Shown: one piece after another, positions 35,349-46,490 of the stretch
How positions within the stretch are numbered: position 1 is the stretch's first letter
Layout of the letters: each line of letters opens with the position of its first letter
Source: Terfezia claveryi
Lineage: Eukaryota > Ascomycota > Pezizomycetes > Pezizales > Pezizaceae
Direction: 5' to 3'
DNA: 64,000 nucleotides
NCBI GenBank assembly: GCA_015179025.1
Contig: WHUX01000059.1
Span: 186,001 to 250,000, forward strand
Notes under the pieces: generated by a model
What the model saw: the letters and a program-made list of their open reading frames with translations, nothing else
Told to the model about the DNA's origin: nothing
Databases searched by the model: none
Translations under genes and position numbers: made by a program

Positions 35349-36782
35349 GCATAGGGTTATAAGCAGCAACTGAACGGCAGCAAACAACTCCTCCATCCGC
35401 CTCCACAACCGTCCTCGGGGCAATAGTCTCGTACCCATACCCTCGTAGCGAGTGTTTTCGCATGCAGAATGAAAGCCAAGGTATGCAACCATTCCTGATA
35501 GTATGCTTCACTCATCTAATGAGAGTCTTTCAAATGTTAGATTCACTTCTTGAGTGGTTGCAGAGCAGTGAGGTCTTGAAGGCATAGAATACCAACAAGA
35601 CATTGACGCAGCATCATCCGTCACGCAAAGGTATGGCAGTTGTCCGTTTAGATCTAGTTGAAGTTGCTAACTCCAGTGCTTCGCTAGTTCGTCTCTATAC
35701 CCGCTTTCCACATCCAATTCTCGATCAATGGATCGGGCATACACTTACCCTGATCCCCCCTAGCCGCCCAGTTACCAGCTTCCATCAAACATTCATCCGA
35801 GCGATCCTCACACCGGTGACTCCACAGTAGGCAGGACTATTTGTGCAGTATCTATTGCCGGGCCTGAAGAATGGGGTTTCGGAAATCATACCGGGGAGGG
35901 AAATTGGGATCCGCCACAGAGTGGTACTCCTACAGACGGTAGCAGACATCTTGTGTTGGACTGCAACGCAGAGGTTAGGTCGAGTTAGAATGACCACGTG
36001 GTCTCCGCAGAGGGATCAGTTGAAGGAACAGGCTTTGACGATACTTATCTACGCTCTCTTCCATCGGTCGGACGTACCCAGCTCGCTTGCCTTACATGCT
36101 AACTCACGCATAGGCTACAGTACGCATGTCGAAGGGGAAGGTCCGGAGCTTCCAGGTATTCACAGGAAGTCTCTCGGCGAGTATAGAGAAGCGAGAAGCC
36201 ATAGTACGCTAACTCAACTGATGAATCTTTTACTATGGTCGAAAGGAATACCAGGGTTATCTCCCAGTCGAAATGCTTGACGTACAAAACTTTGCACACA
36301 CAAGTAAAAGAACTAGGAATACAGGCAGGGTACCCCTAAAAAATAACGCCGTACACTTTTCGAAGAGGTACAGTGATATATATAGATCGTAAGAATCCTT
36401 CTATCCTTGTGTAAATATTAAGTTTGCAGCTAAGAGCTTTCAGAGATTGCGAGTGAGACGCAAGCAAATATCATGCTTGGACATAGAGATAAACAATATC
36501 GTTTGCCTTTTTGAGATAGTCCTTTTTTGGCTCATACCTTTTCCGGTATCTCCCAGTCTACCCTTTTTGTAATTAAGCTAGTCCTATCTTGGTAGTCTCC
36601 CTCTGTATACCATGAATATGTGGAATAATGAGATATGAATGCAACTAGTCGGTTTTTTTTGACATTTAGGTATAATTACAAGTTATGATGTATTTATGTT
36701 CTCATAGATTATTTTAGATTTCTCCATCTACCTTTCTACTTCGTCGATCATCCCCTTAACCTCGAATCTCCGACTTGCGATA
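35349..36782. other. right flank of the copia insertion, no gene recognised
   Basis: Open frames at 35603-35830 and 35843-36280 (plus) and 35349-35511 (minus, GYGYETIAPRTVVEADGG) have no family match that I recognise. The last could be a fragment of a gene interrupted by the element, but nothing matching was found on the left side of the insertion. Confidence 0.4.
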
Positions 36783-37036
36783 ATGCCTCAAACCTATTCT
36801 GTGATACTTTATGCAAATGTTACCAATCTTCCTTTGCGAAGTTGAATCGACTCGATCTTCACAATTGTTTCGTTATTGTTAGTAAATTGTGGGTAAATGA
36901 AGAGTGCGACATAGCCTATGTCTCTGCACAGAGTTTACCAATCGACATCGATATGTACTTTCCAGAAAGTACTGAAATTCCCGATGAAAATGCTTTAGTA
37001 TCTCTAGAAGGTACTTTAGCAGTACATGATAGATAA
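36783..37036 (+). pseudogene. possible small frameshifted gene of unknown function
   Basis: An ATG at 36783 opens MPQTYSVILYANVTNLPLRS and stops at about 36845. A second frame continues at once as RLDLHNCFVIVSKLWVNEEC and ends ENALVSLEGTLAVHDR (stop at 37034-37036). Both parts look protein-like, and together they suggest one small protein of about 85 aa with a one-base frame change near 36842. No family was recognised. It may instead be chance open frame. Confidence 0.25.
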
Positions 37037-37150
37037 CAATCCATTAACAATTCCTATTACACTGAAAAAATTTTTTTTTTAAAAAATTAAACCCGGCTAC
37101 CATTGTCTCCCGACAACCTATCCCACAACCACATCCTTCTTGAGAATCCC

Positions 37151-38503
37151 TCATTTTATCAACGCAGCAACCAGGCAATCCACTATAGCCGAATAGTTTA
37201 GCATCCATTCATCCATTCCCAAGAATAACACGTCCATCTTCCGTGACCCCTCAAATAATACTCCGTTATATCTAAACACTCGCAAACTTTCCCCTGTCCT
37301 AACAAATCCGTAAACCTCTCCATCATTGTTATTGTCCCACATATCCTTCATAGAAAGCAAGCACTGCTTCAGTGCCTCTCCGATTGATCCCGTCTTTCCC
37401 TCCGCCACAAGAACATATTTTCGTTCCATCAGTGAAACCACATCGATTACAACAAACTCCTCTTTTCCACCTGTTTCACCGTCTACCGAAATGATTTCTT
37501 TCTCCCTCCGCAAGCGTAAATCTATTCCCATGTTGCGCCTCAAACAAGACAGGACCGGACCAATAATGGAAAATACCAAATCACTAACATTGGCTTCGTT
37601 AAAGTCCGCAGTTGACTCTGAAGGATATCCTTCAAATCCAATGTAATCCACGATGTTGTTATATATCTTCTCTTTCATTTTCTTGAGCACAGCAGCTCCC
37701 TCGGTATCTTTAAAGATATCACTCCCCACAACTGCAATTAGATTGCTAATGGAAACCACTTTGATGGACTGAAACTCAAAACCCAATCTCTTCTCTGCGT
37801 CCTGGAGAGACATGTTGGAATAAGACTTAATCCACTTTGCCTTTCGTAGCGTCGTCTCCCATTTCTATATATCAAACCATTAGAGCATGTACCCCGACAA
37901 CTAGAATTAATCTTAAACTATTGATAAAAACGGAGGCGGGGCCGGGTGCAAACGTAGAGCGGTTCGGTCCTTGGGGCTTGTTCCTTCTCCAGGTGCTACA
38001 GCCTTAGACTCCTTTTTGGCCCTCTTCTTATCCCATTCTTTGGCTACTTCAGTCTTTTGCTTCTTGTCCTTCTTCTTTCCACTCTTATCGTCGTCCTTCC
38101 CCTTCTCTAGCGACCTTTTTGACTCAGCCTCTTTTGCATCTTCATCCTCGTCTTTTCTCCGGTCTCTTTTCAGCCCACCCGGCGGGGCCAGAGTGCTGAA
38201 TGTCTCTCGTAGGCTAATCAAACCTCCTCGCCCCACTGTCGGCGTCGATACTATACTTGCTCTCCGTTCGGCTGCGAGAACTCCGCTTGACAATTGCCGT
38301 ATAGTTGACACACTTCTCACCATTGGTAAAGCTCCTATTGACCGTCTCGTGAGGGTAGAACTAACTCCTGCGCCGCCAGACCCCCGCGCCCTGACCGCTG
38401 CAGGTCCAAGGTTTCGCCAAGGTAGATTCTGCCCGTAAACCATCGCTGTGTCAAGGCTGTGTCGGTGGTAGTGGATATGGTTGTACAAGGGAACGGTGGA
38501 CAT
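37151..38503 (-). CDS. orphan protein with PD-(D/E)XK nuclease-like C-terminal domain
   Basis: Two exons, 38503-37919 and 37864-37151, give 432 aa. The intron (54 nt, donor GTTTAA) restores PPPFLSIKWETTLRKAKWIK. The N-terminal half is Arg/Ser-rich, followed by a highly charged block (DDDKSGKKKDKKQKTEVAKE and KKRAKKESKA) that resembles a nuclear localisation signal. The C-terminal half is globular. EFVVIDVVSLMERKYVLVAE followed by GKTGSIGEALKQCLLSMKDM places an Asp, then Glu-x-Lys after a beta strand, the pattern of PD-(D/E)XK nucleases. GEVYGFVRTGESLRVFRYNG is the following beta-rich part. Similar proteins, in my memory, are multi-copy and unnamed in Leotiomycetes. Function is inferred from motif only. 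The two exons could also belong to separate genes. Confidence 0.55.
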
Positions 38504-39509
38504 GGTTACTTAAAGGGGATGACTAAGAGAGCGCTAATGAGACTAGTAGTACCGTAAGACTAGTAGGATAGAAAACGGAGGGAATAATAATGTAGTTATA
38601 GAAGGTTACTGCGTATCCAAGCAAATTCATACGCATGCTAACTTAGAAGCATAGAAAGTCCTTGGACCGCTACGTATGAATCCGACCGGAAAGTACCCAA
38701 ATACGCCCCCCATTACATATTCCGCTGTATAAGCGCACTATCCAGGCGTTAGATTATTTGCTAATATGAGCGACGTCGGAAATAATTATTCTACCCTCCT
38801 ATTTGCTTATTAGCTTGTTTTTAGCCGATATACTAATCCTATATTGAGATTCTCAACATTCTAGATGCCGAGCGAGCAATCGCAGGAACGGGGAAGGAGA
38901 GAGTGCTTCGGTGGAACAGATGAGCCCTCCTCAACTACACTCAATGCTGGACTGGTAAAGGGAGGTTAGGGTGGTGGAGGTATGCCTTGGACAACTTCGA
39001 AGACCCTACTTGTGCGGAATGTATGGAATTGGAAACCGGCAAGCATGTGATAGGAACATAGGGCTTTGAGTGATCTTTGGGTGGTGGTAGGGTGGTATAT
39101 GCAAGGGGGGGAGGTATTTGGTGTATTTTCCATCGGATTCATAGGTACTGGCGCATTGGGTTCTTTTGCGGCTTAGTTAATACGCGCATGAGATAGAGCA
39201 AGTTCGATATACCTTACAGTATAAGTTTACCCTTTATATGTTTGCATTTGAGAAGTGCCAAGTATGCAGGGGTTGATCTCGGTCGCTTCCCCCTGCTCGG
39301 TCGTATCCCCACCAATAATAGTACCTACCGTATGTACTGTACTTGTTGAGATTTGATCCTAGTCCATTTGATGCTTAATAATGAGAAGCTTAGCAACCAT
39401 TAGTTAGGTGTACGGTACACGTTGATGTCTTCTGTTTCTGCAACAAACCGCCACAGCAGTTTGATCGAATCTTTTGATTTAGCATTTTCCAACCGGTGCA
39501 ATTGCTGTG
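38504..39509. promoter_or_regulatory. divergent intergenic region upstream of CWH43
   Basis: About 1 kb between divergent start codons. Nothing specific was recognised. Confidence 0.45.
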
Positions 39510-42500
39510 ATGGCGAAAGATAGGGACGGCACCATCATCCTTTCGGTACGCTATGATTGTGAATACGGCCCCCAGTCTCAGTCAGAAGCTAAGCGTCCTC
39601 AAAACAGCTGTCCGGAAAATGGGTATCATGGTCCCATACGGTGGTCGCATACAGTTCGTCGCATCTTGGTTTGTTCTCGCGCATGGACAGTGATATTAAC
39701 AGAAAATAGGTGCATTTTTTGGCGCTTTGATTGTGGGGATGTAGGTGCTCAGGCATTTCAAGAACGTGTTTTCTTGTACTCTGTGCTCAACGTCTTCACA
39801 GGAACCTGCATTTTCGTAAAATTGTAAAGAATGAACATTATGTGAGCAACCCCAATCCTCCATTTCGGAACCTTCAATTGACTCCTCCATGAAGGGATAT
39901 CCGGATGAATGGTTCCCGTCAGTATCCGCAACAATTGGCGACCGCCACCCAGAACGATCGTTATTTCAGTTTCTCATTGCCATTACCTCAGGTATATCCT
40001 GTTATAGCAAGCAGAAGGGGCCCGATGTTAATCGATGCGTCTAGGCCCACGCTTCGCCTTAGTCTTCTTTTGGTACTTCCTCACTGCTCGACCAAACAGT
40101 TTTCTTCCGAAGTTCACCTTGACCGTGGGATTGATCAGGACCATACTATGTGGTGGATGGGTTTATGTTACATCTACAGATAATCATCAGTGGCATGACA
40201 TCTACATGATTTCTTACCTACTGTTTACCCTGCCATGGACGTTGGGATGCCTTGCATTATCTCCTAACAATGCACGAGCCATAAAATACCGGAAATATCT
40301 CGCTGGAGCTTTCTTTGGTACCCTTGTGCCTTTGATCTATTTCTTCATCCAGCATAAGGTGCACAAGGTCCCTGGAGGTGAGTTAATCCTAAATAGACAT
40401 GCTTACCGTATGTTAACAACAGATGCCCCAGCGTATACCATCTATGCCTTTTTCGAATGGTCTCTTATTCTCTTTGATGTTGGATTTGATGCTGTCACAG
40501 CTTTGGATTTCGCAGGGCTCGATCTAAGAGTCGTAGACGTTAAAGGTGTTAGCAAAGGGTATGTCTGGCTTCCGATGTAGATAGCATACATGGGAATACT
40601 CTAATAAGAATAATCGTGGGATTTAAATAGGCGATCTGGCGAGATGGCCGATTATGTAGCGGAGAAGACGAAGTGAGTCCCATTTCTCGTCTGGTAAACA
40701 GTGAATGGTATCCTAATTTTCAAAGAAATAACAACAATCTGAAGGTGTTAGTCTCTGGGAAGTTCTCCTGGGTTGGCATGATTGATGCCATTGCGGACGT
40801 CTATACCGGAGTAATCATCAATCAACCCACCACGTCTAACCGGTCCCTTGACTAACGGCGTCCTTTGAATAGTTTATGTTCTGGACCATTTTAACTTCAC
40901 TCGGTGTCACAATTTGGTGTAAGTGCACCAGCAAAAATCTTGTAATGTTCGTTTGGCTAATCCAGACAGACTTCCCCCTATGGCATATGGGTCTTTCCGG
41001 ATATGAAGTTCTCGTCATGACTTCCATTGCTCCGTATTTCCTTGGGATTAGACCTTTGCGCCGTTTCCTCACCAAAAACACGATGATCACCTCGATCCTG
41101 TCTCTGACTGGATTGATTGCCTTTTATTATCCAAAGCCGAGTACACGCCTGTTTGTGACTGGAGCAGGTGTTTTCTTTTCATGCCTCGCTTTGGTCGCTG
41201 GGTTCTTCGCTGAACGGCACAATCCAGCACGCTTGGAGGGCAAGATCTCGGCATTCTCTATTGGTCTCATTGCCTCTAGCATTGTGAAATTTGCATGCTA
41301 CAGTAACAATCCAGTGTGGCCAATTATGGGAGCTGAAAATGGTGGATTGAATAGGACTGGACTTGCTTTGGGGGTATTGGCAGTACTTTGGTCATCGAGG
41401 AAGTCTACCAGCGTTCAAGATAACTCGCCCAACAACATTAAAAAGGGTTCATCCTTCCCAATCTCTCTTGGATTGGCAGGATTGTTTTTTGGGCTCCACT
41501 CTCTGCTGTCGGATTCGAGCACTATGATCACATGGGTCTGGGACGGTTTTCCCGTTACTGGCCCATTGGCTGTTCCACACGGAGCTTTCACATTACTTGC
41601 CATGGGCCTCGGGTTTTTTATTGGAAGTTCTCGCGAAGGCTTGAGCCGCAGCTGGCCCATGTTTGCCTTTGGGTGCATCAGTGCAGCTATTTTCCACAAC
41701 AACCACGGTTGGTGGGGATACTACGGCGCGTTCGCTCTTGCTATCTACCTGACCAGCATCATCCCCTCGTTCATACGCACGGCGCTGCAACATGGTCCAG
41801 GCAAGACATTTGGAAATGCATTCTTGCTTTACAATTTACTAGTTCTTGCACATGTCTGGACGGTGGCTTATGCATTCGTCCCAGGAGGGCCCCTTCTCAG
41901 GGAGAGGACCGACCTGGTAATGATAATGACCATGTCTCTCATTGGCGCTGGTGTGTGCTCAACTGCCATACTGTCGACCACCAGCAAAGGCAAGCCTGCC
42001 AATACTATTCACCTCAGTCCTTTCCAGAGGCGAGTCAAGTCATACTTTCTCTACACATTGACCGTATTGGAGCTCACGGCTGTCGGAATTGCCTATATGC
42101 GGTTTCCGACAATGGATTATGAGCCATACAACAAGGACGCTAAAGTGGTATCCGCCGGTATCTGGACTGTGCATTTCGGTATTGACAACCACATGTGGTC
42201 TAGTGAGAGGAGGATGAGAGATCTTATCAAGGAGATGGAAGTAGATGTCATTGGTAAGATTGCCCGCATTTTTAGCAATGCCATGTTTGCTCACGTGTGC
42301 TCTATAGGCCTCTTGGAGTCTGATCTTCAACGCATCATCATGGGTAACCGTGACATGACTCAGTTCCTTGCGGAAGACCTCGGCATGTACGCCGATTTTG
42401 GCCCAGGACCCAACAAGCACACCTGGGGAGCGGCTCTTCTCTCCAAGTTCCCGATTGTCAACTCCACTCACCACTTGCTTCCCTCCCCAGCCGGAGAGCT

Positions 42501-43104
42501 TGCCCCAGCCATCTTAGCAACAATTGATATGTATGGCGAGATGGTAGACGTGCTTGTCTTCCATAGTGGTCAAGAGGAGGATGTAGAAGATCGTAGGCTT
42601 CAGAGTGAGGGAATTGCTAAGCTTATGGGTGACTCTCCTCGTCCATTGATTTTGCTCAGCTACCTGGTGACGAAGCCCCACCAGGGCAACTACAACACCT
42701 ATGTCAGTGGGCAATCCCGTATGAATGATATCGATCCCAGTGACTGGGACAGGTGGTGCGAGTACATCCTTTACCGTGGCATCAAAAGGGTTGGATATGC
42801 CCGTGTTAGTCGATCAACTATTACCGACACTGAGCTTCAGGTACTAAGAGACCTTTCATTAGCCGTATTGTTCTAATATACGTTCCTAGGTCGGAAAATT
42901 CGTGATTGGCGGTGACAGAACATCTTCAGATACCGTAATATCCGAAGACCAGGTCCCTGAAGCCTGGAGGTTCCCAGCTAGATTCCATGGAGAAGGAGTT
43001 CGCGGTCATAGATACCATGTTTTCAATCAGCCAAGGTCAGTCTTCCCGCAGTCTGCTAAAAGTAAGGACGTTAGAGCTGATGTAGGTCTAGATACTTTGC
43101 GTGA
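39510..43104 (+). CDS. CWH43: CWH43, GPI-anchor lipid remodelling protein
   Basis: Cwh43 replaces diacylglycerol with ceramide in GPI anchors in the ER. Exons 39510-39545, 39608-39668, 39710-39740, 39802-39841, 39895-39991, 40045-40377, 40423-40558, 40631-40672, 40726-40810, 40873-40918, 40970-42253, 42308-42840, 42890-43035 and 43092-43104 give 960 aa in one frame. The N-terminal part is a FRAG1/DRAM-like multi-span domain ([16 protein letters not shown], then [17 protein letters not shown]). More membrane spans follow. The C-terminal part has an exonuclease/endonuclease/phosphatase-like fold ([67 protein letters not shown]). The intron at 42254-42307 is 54 nt and has no stop, so it is easily read through. 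The last 13-nt exon gives the ending NQPRYFA. Very short exons at the 5' end are the weakest part. Confidence 0.93.
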
Positions 43105-43388
43105 TTGCTATGAATTCATCTTCGTGTTTATTGTAGCCTTTATATCCATTCATCGTGCATAATACATTAATACGGGGGAAATAAAGATGAAAATCTAGAC
43201 GCACAATGCATGGGTGGTTTTGGTTTATAGTGTAAATAGTTGTTGCATACTATAAATCTAGAATTTACGAAAAAGCTAATAATCGAGAATTTGGACTGTA
43301 ACATTTGGAGTGGAGTATGTTCGTGAGGATTGATCTGAACATGCTATCATGTGACTAGCAAATCACAAAAGGGAATTCCCTAAAACCG

Positions 43389-43416
43389 AAAGATCGCAAC
43401 CAGACTAGAAGATCGC
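43389..43416. repeat. micro-insert with near-perfect 9-bp flanking repeat
   Basis: AACCAGACTA (43398-43407) lies between AAAGATCGC (43389-43397) and GAAGATCGC (43408-43416), which match at 8 of 9 positions. Confidence 0.65.
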
Positions 43417-43454
43417 TACCTTGATTATGCTATTCTTGTAGGCTACGAGAGGTT

Positions 43455-43466
43455 GTGCCAACCAGA
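43455..43466 (-). repeat. micro-insert motif, partial
   Basis: GTGCCAACCAGA matches the first 12 bases of the minus-strand motif. The flanking repeat is unclear. Confidence 0.45.
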
Positions 43467-43595
43467 TTTGTAGGAGTTATTATGGTTTATTCCTGTGGAG
43501 GGGTGTGTTGTGGTTTATTCATGTACGGTATTCGAGTTATGTAATAGTTGATGGATCGCTATCCTATAAAGGAACAGCAGCAGCTTGGATAGGGC

Positions 43596-43610
43596 TAGTC
43601 TGGTTGGCAC
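43596..43610 (+). repeat. micro-insert motif, exact 15-mer
   Basis: TAGTCTGGTTGGCAC. The flanks carry TAGGGC and TAGGGGC, a possible decayed duplication. Confidence 0.6.
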
Positions 43611-44326
43611 GGTTAGGGGCTCTTCATGATCGATTACCTAACCATATCAAGTTGTCGAAGATACCATATTCCAAATAAATTGTGATGATACTCTACACCA
43701 CTGCGCCGGCACCACTGCTCTATGTAGTTCGACCTTATAAACCGGCCACTACGTCCCCCACTGACTTGTACGATTGTAATTAGGAGAACACTCGTGTTTG
43801 ACAGAGTCTGAGAACTTATAACTATGATAAGAGGTGTTATTGAGTGGGCTGTAGAAGCGAGTGTAATGCAGCACTTCAATTATACTCTGGTTGGCAGCGT
43901 GGATATTTTGCTTGCTTGAGGCTATGAGCGGAAATGCGTACAAGGACCCCCTGTTCCTAAACTATCTGAAAACAAATAACTAACAAAGCAAGAGTCCAAA
44001 TCCATTATCTGATAAAATGGGTTAGCAGAGTGTGGAGTGGGGTGTTAGTGCGGTTTGGGTTGAGTTTGAACCTCCGAGGGGAGCGGACCGGAGCGGACCC
44101 CCGTGCGCTTTGAACATACAGCAAACAGTATTATATTGCATGGTACGGAGTACTAATTAAAAGATATCATTAGAAAGTATTTATTATATAGGTATTAAAT
44201 AATATCTCGGTTTATGCTGTACAAGGCAAAAAACTCATCATGACATCCAAGCCACTGGTTTTTCTTTACCATAGGTATAGTAAGGTTTTTAGCGTGTTCT
44301 GCCTGAGCCCCTTACCCAACCTCGAA

Positions 44327-44343
44327 TAGTCTGGTTGGCACAA
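44327..44343 (+). repeat. micro-insert motif, exact 17-mer
   Basis: TAGTCTGGTTGGCACAA, identical to the insert at 30039-30055. No obvious flanking duplication remains. Confidence 0.6.
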
Positions 44344-44515
44344 ACTCTCTTCGGCCTCGCACATCTAACGTTAACCAAATCTCCTTAAGTACCCCTGTTA
44401 CTAAGCAGAGGAAAGGCCCAAGACACCTGTTCATAAGGGTCCAAAATCAACGAATTCAACGAATTCAACAGACATTTCTTTTCCTCGAAATAAATACCAA
44501 TAACAAACAGCAATA

Positions 44516-45840
44516 ATGACGGATATGTCGAAGGAATACGATTACCCAACTATTAGCCATAACAAGTCCCCTGGACACCCGGGACACACGACGCCGGAGC
44601 AAGATGCTGCTGTTGCTCAGCTCAGGGCAGAATTAGAAAATGAGGGATACAGTGAGAGGTTGGATACACATACTTTGGTAGCTTACCTTCCCGACATTTA
44701 AGATCTCTAGAGTTGTGAGTGCCGGATGCTAATGTGGAAATGTTTGGGGAATTGTAGCTTCGATTCCTCCGAGCAAGGAAATTCGATCGTAAGCTCGCTA
44801 AACAGATGTGAGATTTCCCCCTCTTTATTGTGGGGTTAAATCTACTTATGTCCTGTGGTGCTGACCATTGGTTCTGAAGGTTCGTTGACTGCGAGAAATG
44901 GCGAAAAGAGTTCGGCGTGGATGACATTGTGAAGAACTTTGTATATGTCGAGAAGCCAAAGGTGTTCGAGTACTATCCTCAATTCTACCACAAAACCGAC
45001 AAGGTACGGACTTTGGAGTCATTCTTATACTCGACCCCTTATTGCGGCAAGGAACTCATGAAGATTCGGAAAACAGGACGGTCGGCCCGTTTATATCGAG
45101 CAGCTAGGGAAGATCGATTTGACTGCAATGTACAAGATCACCACAGCCGAACGCATGCTGCAGAACTTGGTCCTCGAGTACGAGCGATTAGCTGATCCAA
45201 GACTGGTATGCCTCCCCTTGACAATATACGGCTTCATTTTGCTGACTTTTGTGATTCCTATCACAGCCCGCTTGCTCCCACAAAACTGGGCAGCTTATCG
45301 AGACTTGCTGCAGTAGGTAGCCCCCAAATGTTGCCAAACAATGGTTTACGCTATACTAACCTTGGTATAGCTGTCATGGACCTCAAGGGCGTGGGTCTTA
45401 GTAGCATCAATTCAGTCTACAGTTACATCAATTCTGCATCTGCCATATCGCAGAACTACTACCCAGAGAGGCTCGGCAAGCTCTGTAAGCTTCATAGTCA
45501 CCCCAAGTAGTGGTAGGGATCAAGCAACTAACCTCACTTCCCGTTATTAGATATCATCAATGCTCCTTGGGGCTTCTCCTCCGTCTTCAAGATTGTCAAG
45601 AAATTCTTGGACCCTGTAACTGTGGAGAAGATTCACATTCTCGGCTCTGGCTATGCACCCGAACTCCTCGCTCAAATCCCCAAAGAAAACCTCCCTAAGG
45701 AATTCGGTGGTGAGTGTGAGTGTGAAGGTGAGGGTGGATGCAAACTTAGTGACGCCGGCCCATGGCAAGAAGCTCAGCCTACCGCTGCCGCTACTACCAC
45801 TGACGCTGCACCAATTGCTGCACCGGATCCGTCGTCGTAA
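44516..45840 (+). CDS. SEC14: Sec14-type phosphatidylinositol/phosphatidylcholine transfer protein
   Basis: Sec14 exchanges PI and PC between membranes and supports secretion from the Golgi. Exons 44516-44677, 44758-44807, 44880-45003, 45077-45205, 45267-45312, 45371-45484 and 45551-45840 give 304 aa, the normal size. The CRAL-TRIO N-terminal helices are seen as [20 protein letters not shown] and [17 protein letters not shown]. The lipid-binding domain has [55 protein letters not shown] and [20 protein letters not shown]. The tail is Glu/Gly then Ala/Thr-rich. All six introns are 54-80 nt in the models given and phases close. It converges on the delta-8 desaturase gene. Confidence 0.96.
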
Positions 45841-46490
45841 GTCTTTCAAGCTTATACATGTCATTCGCGGAGCGGAAGGGGAGTGCCATAGACGGGAGTT
45901 GGAACGGTAATATATAAGTAGACTTGACATTCAAACGCATTATAGCGTGTGCGAGTAGAGAAACCTAGAGGGTGGTGGAAGTAATGAGCGAGGCAGTAGT
46001 ACAGATTGGATTTTATAATTGTGCCTTCTTAACTTCTTCTCTGGAATTCATTGGCTGGTTGTTGGTTTTATATTTATAGCAGCAAACATATATCGTACAA
46101 TTATTTAATCTGGGAAAGGAGAGCTCCAAAGAGTGGAAATTCCCATATGATCACTAATTCTCGTTTATAGGCCAGTTTCTGTGCCTACGTTGAGCATCTC
46201 ACGTGGTTGAAGCTTCACATCTTTTCAATAACCCCTCCAGAAGAGTCCCCTCAGGATAAGGTACATGACAAGGAAAGCACCATTAAAAGTAAATACACTC
46301 GGGAGACTGGTATCAATCATGTAGTACGACATTCGGCTTGGTACTCGATTTAGTTCATAACAAGCGGGAAAAACACAAGATATCATCTAAATAACTTACA
46401 GCGCAAACAAAATCAAATGGTATATGTATTATGAATTGAAAAATAAAAGAAAATTATTCACATCAGTCATCAATATAGATACTCAAATAC
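45841..46490. other. intergenic between convergent SEC14 and desaturase genes
   Basis: AT-rich 3' flanks of both genes. Nothing else seen. Confidence 0.5.

Larger units (their letters stand above)
43105..44515. other. intergenic upstream of SEC14, cluster of micro-inserts
   Basis: AT-rich, no gene recognised. Four copies or partial copies of the short insert motif lie within 950 bp (43398-44343). Confidence 0.5.

Noticed and set aside
43850..43900. CTCTGGTTGGCAG near 43.88 kb as another micro-insert
   Set aside because: It matches only part of the motif, lacks the TAG start and has no flanking duplication.
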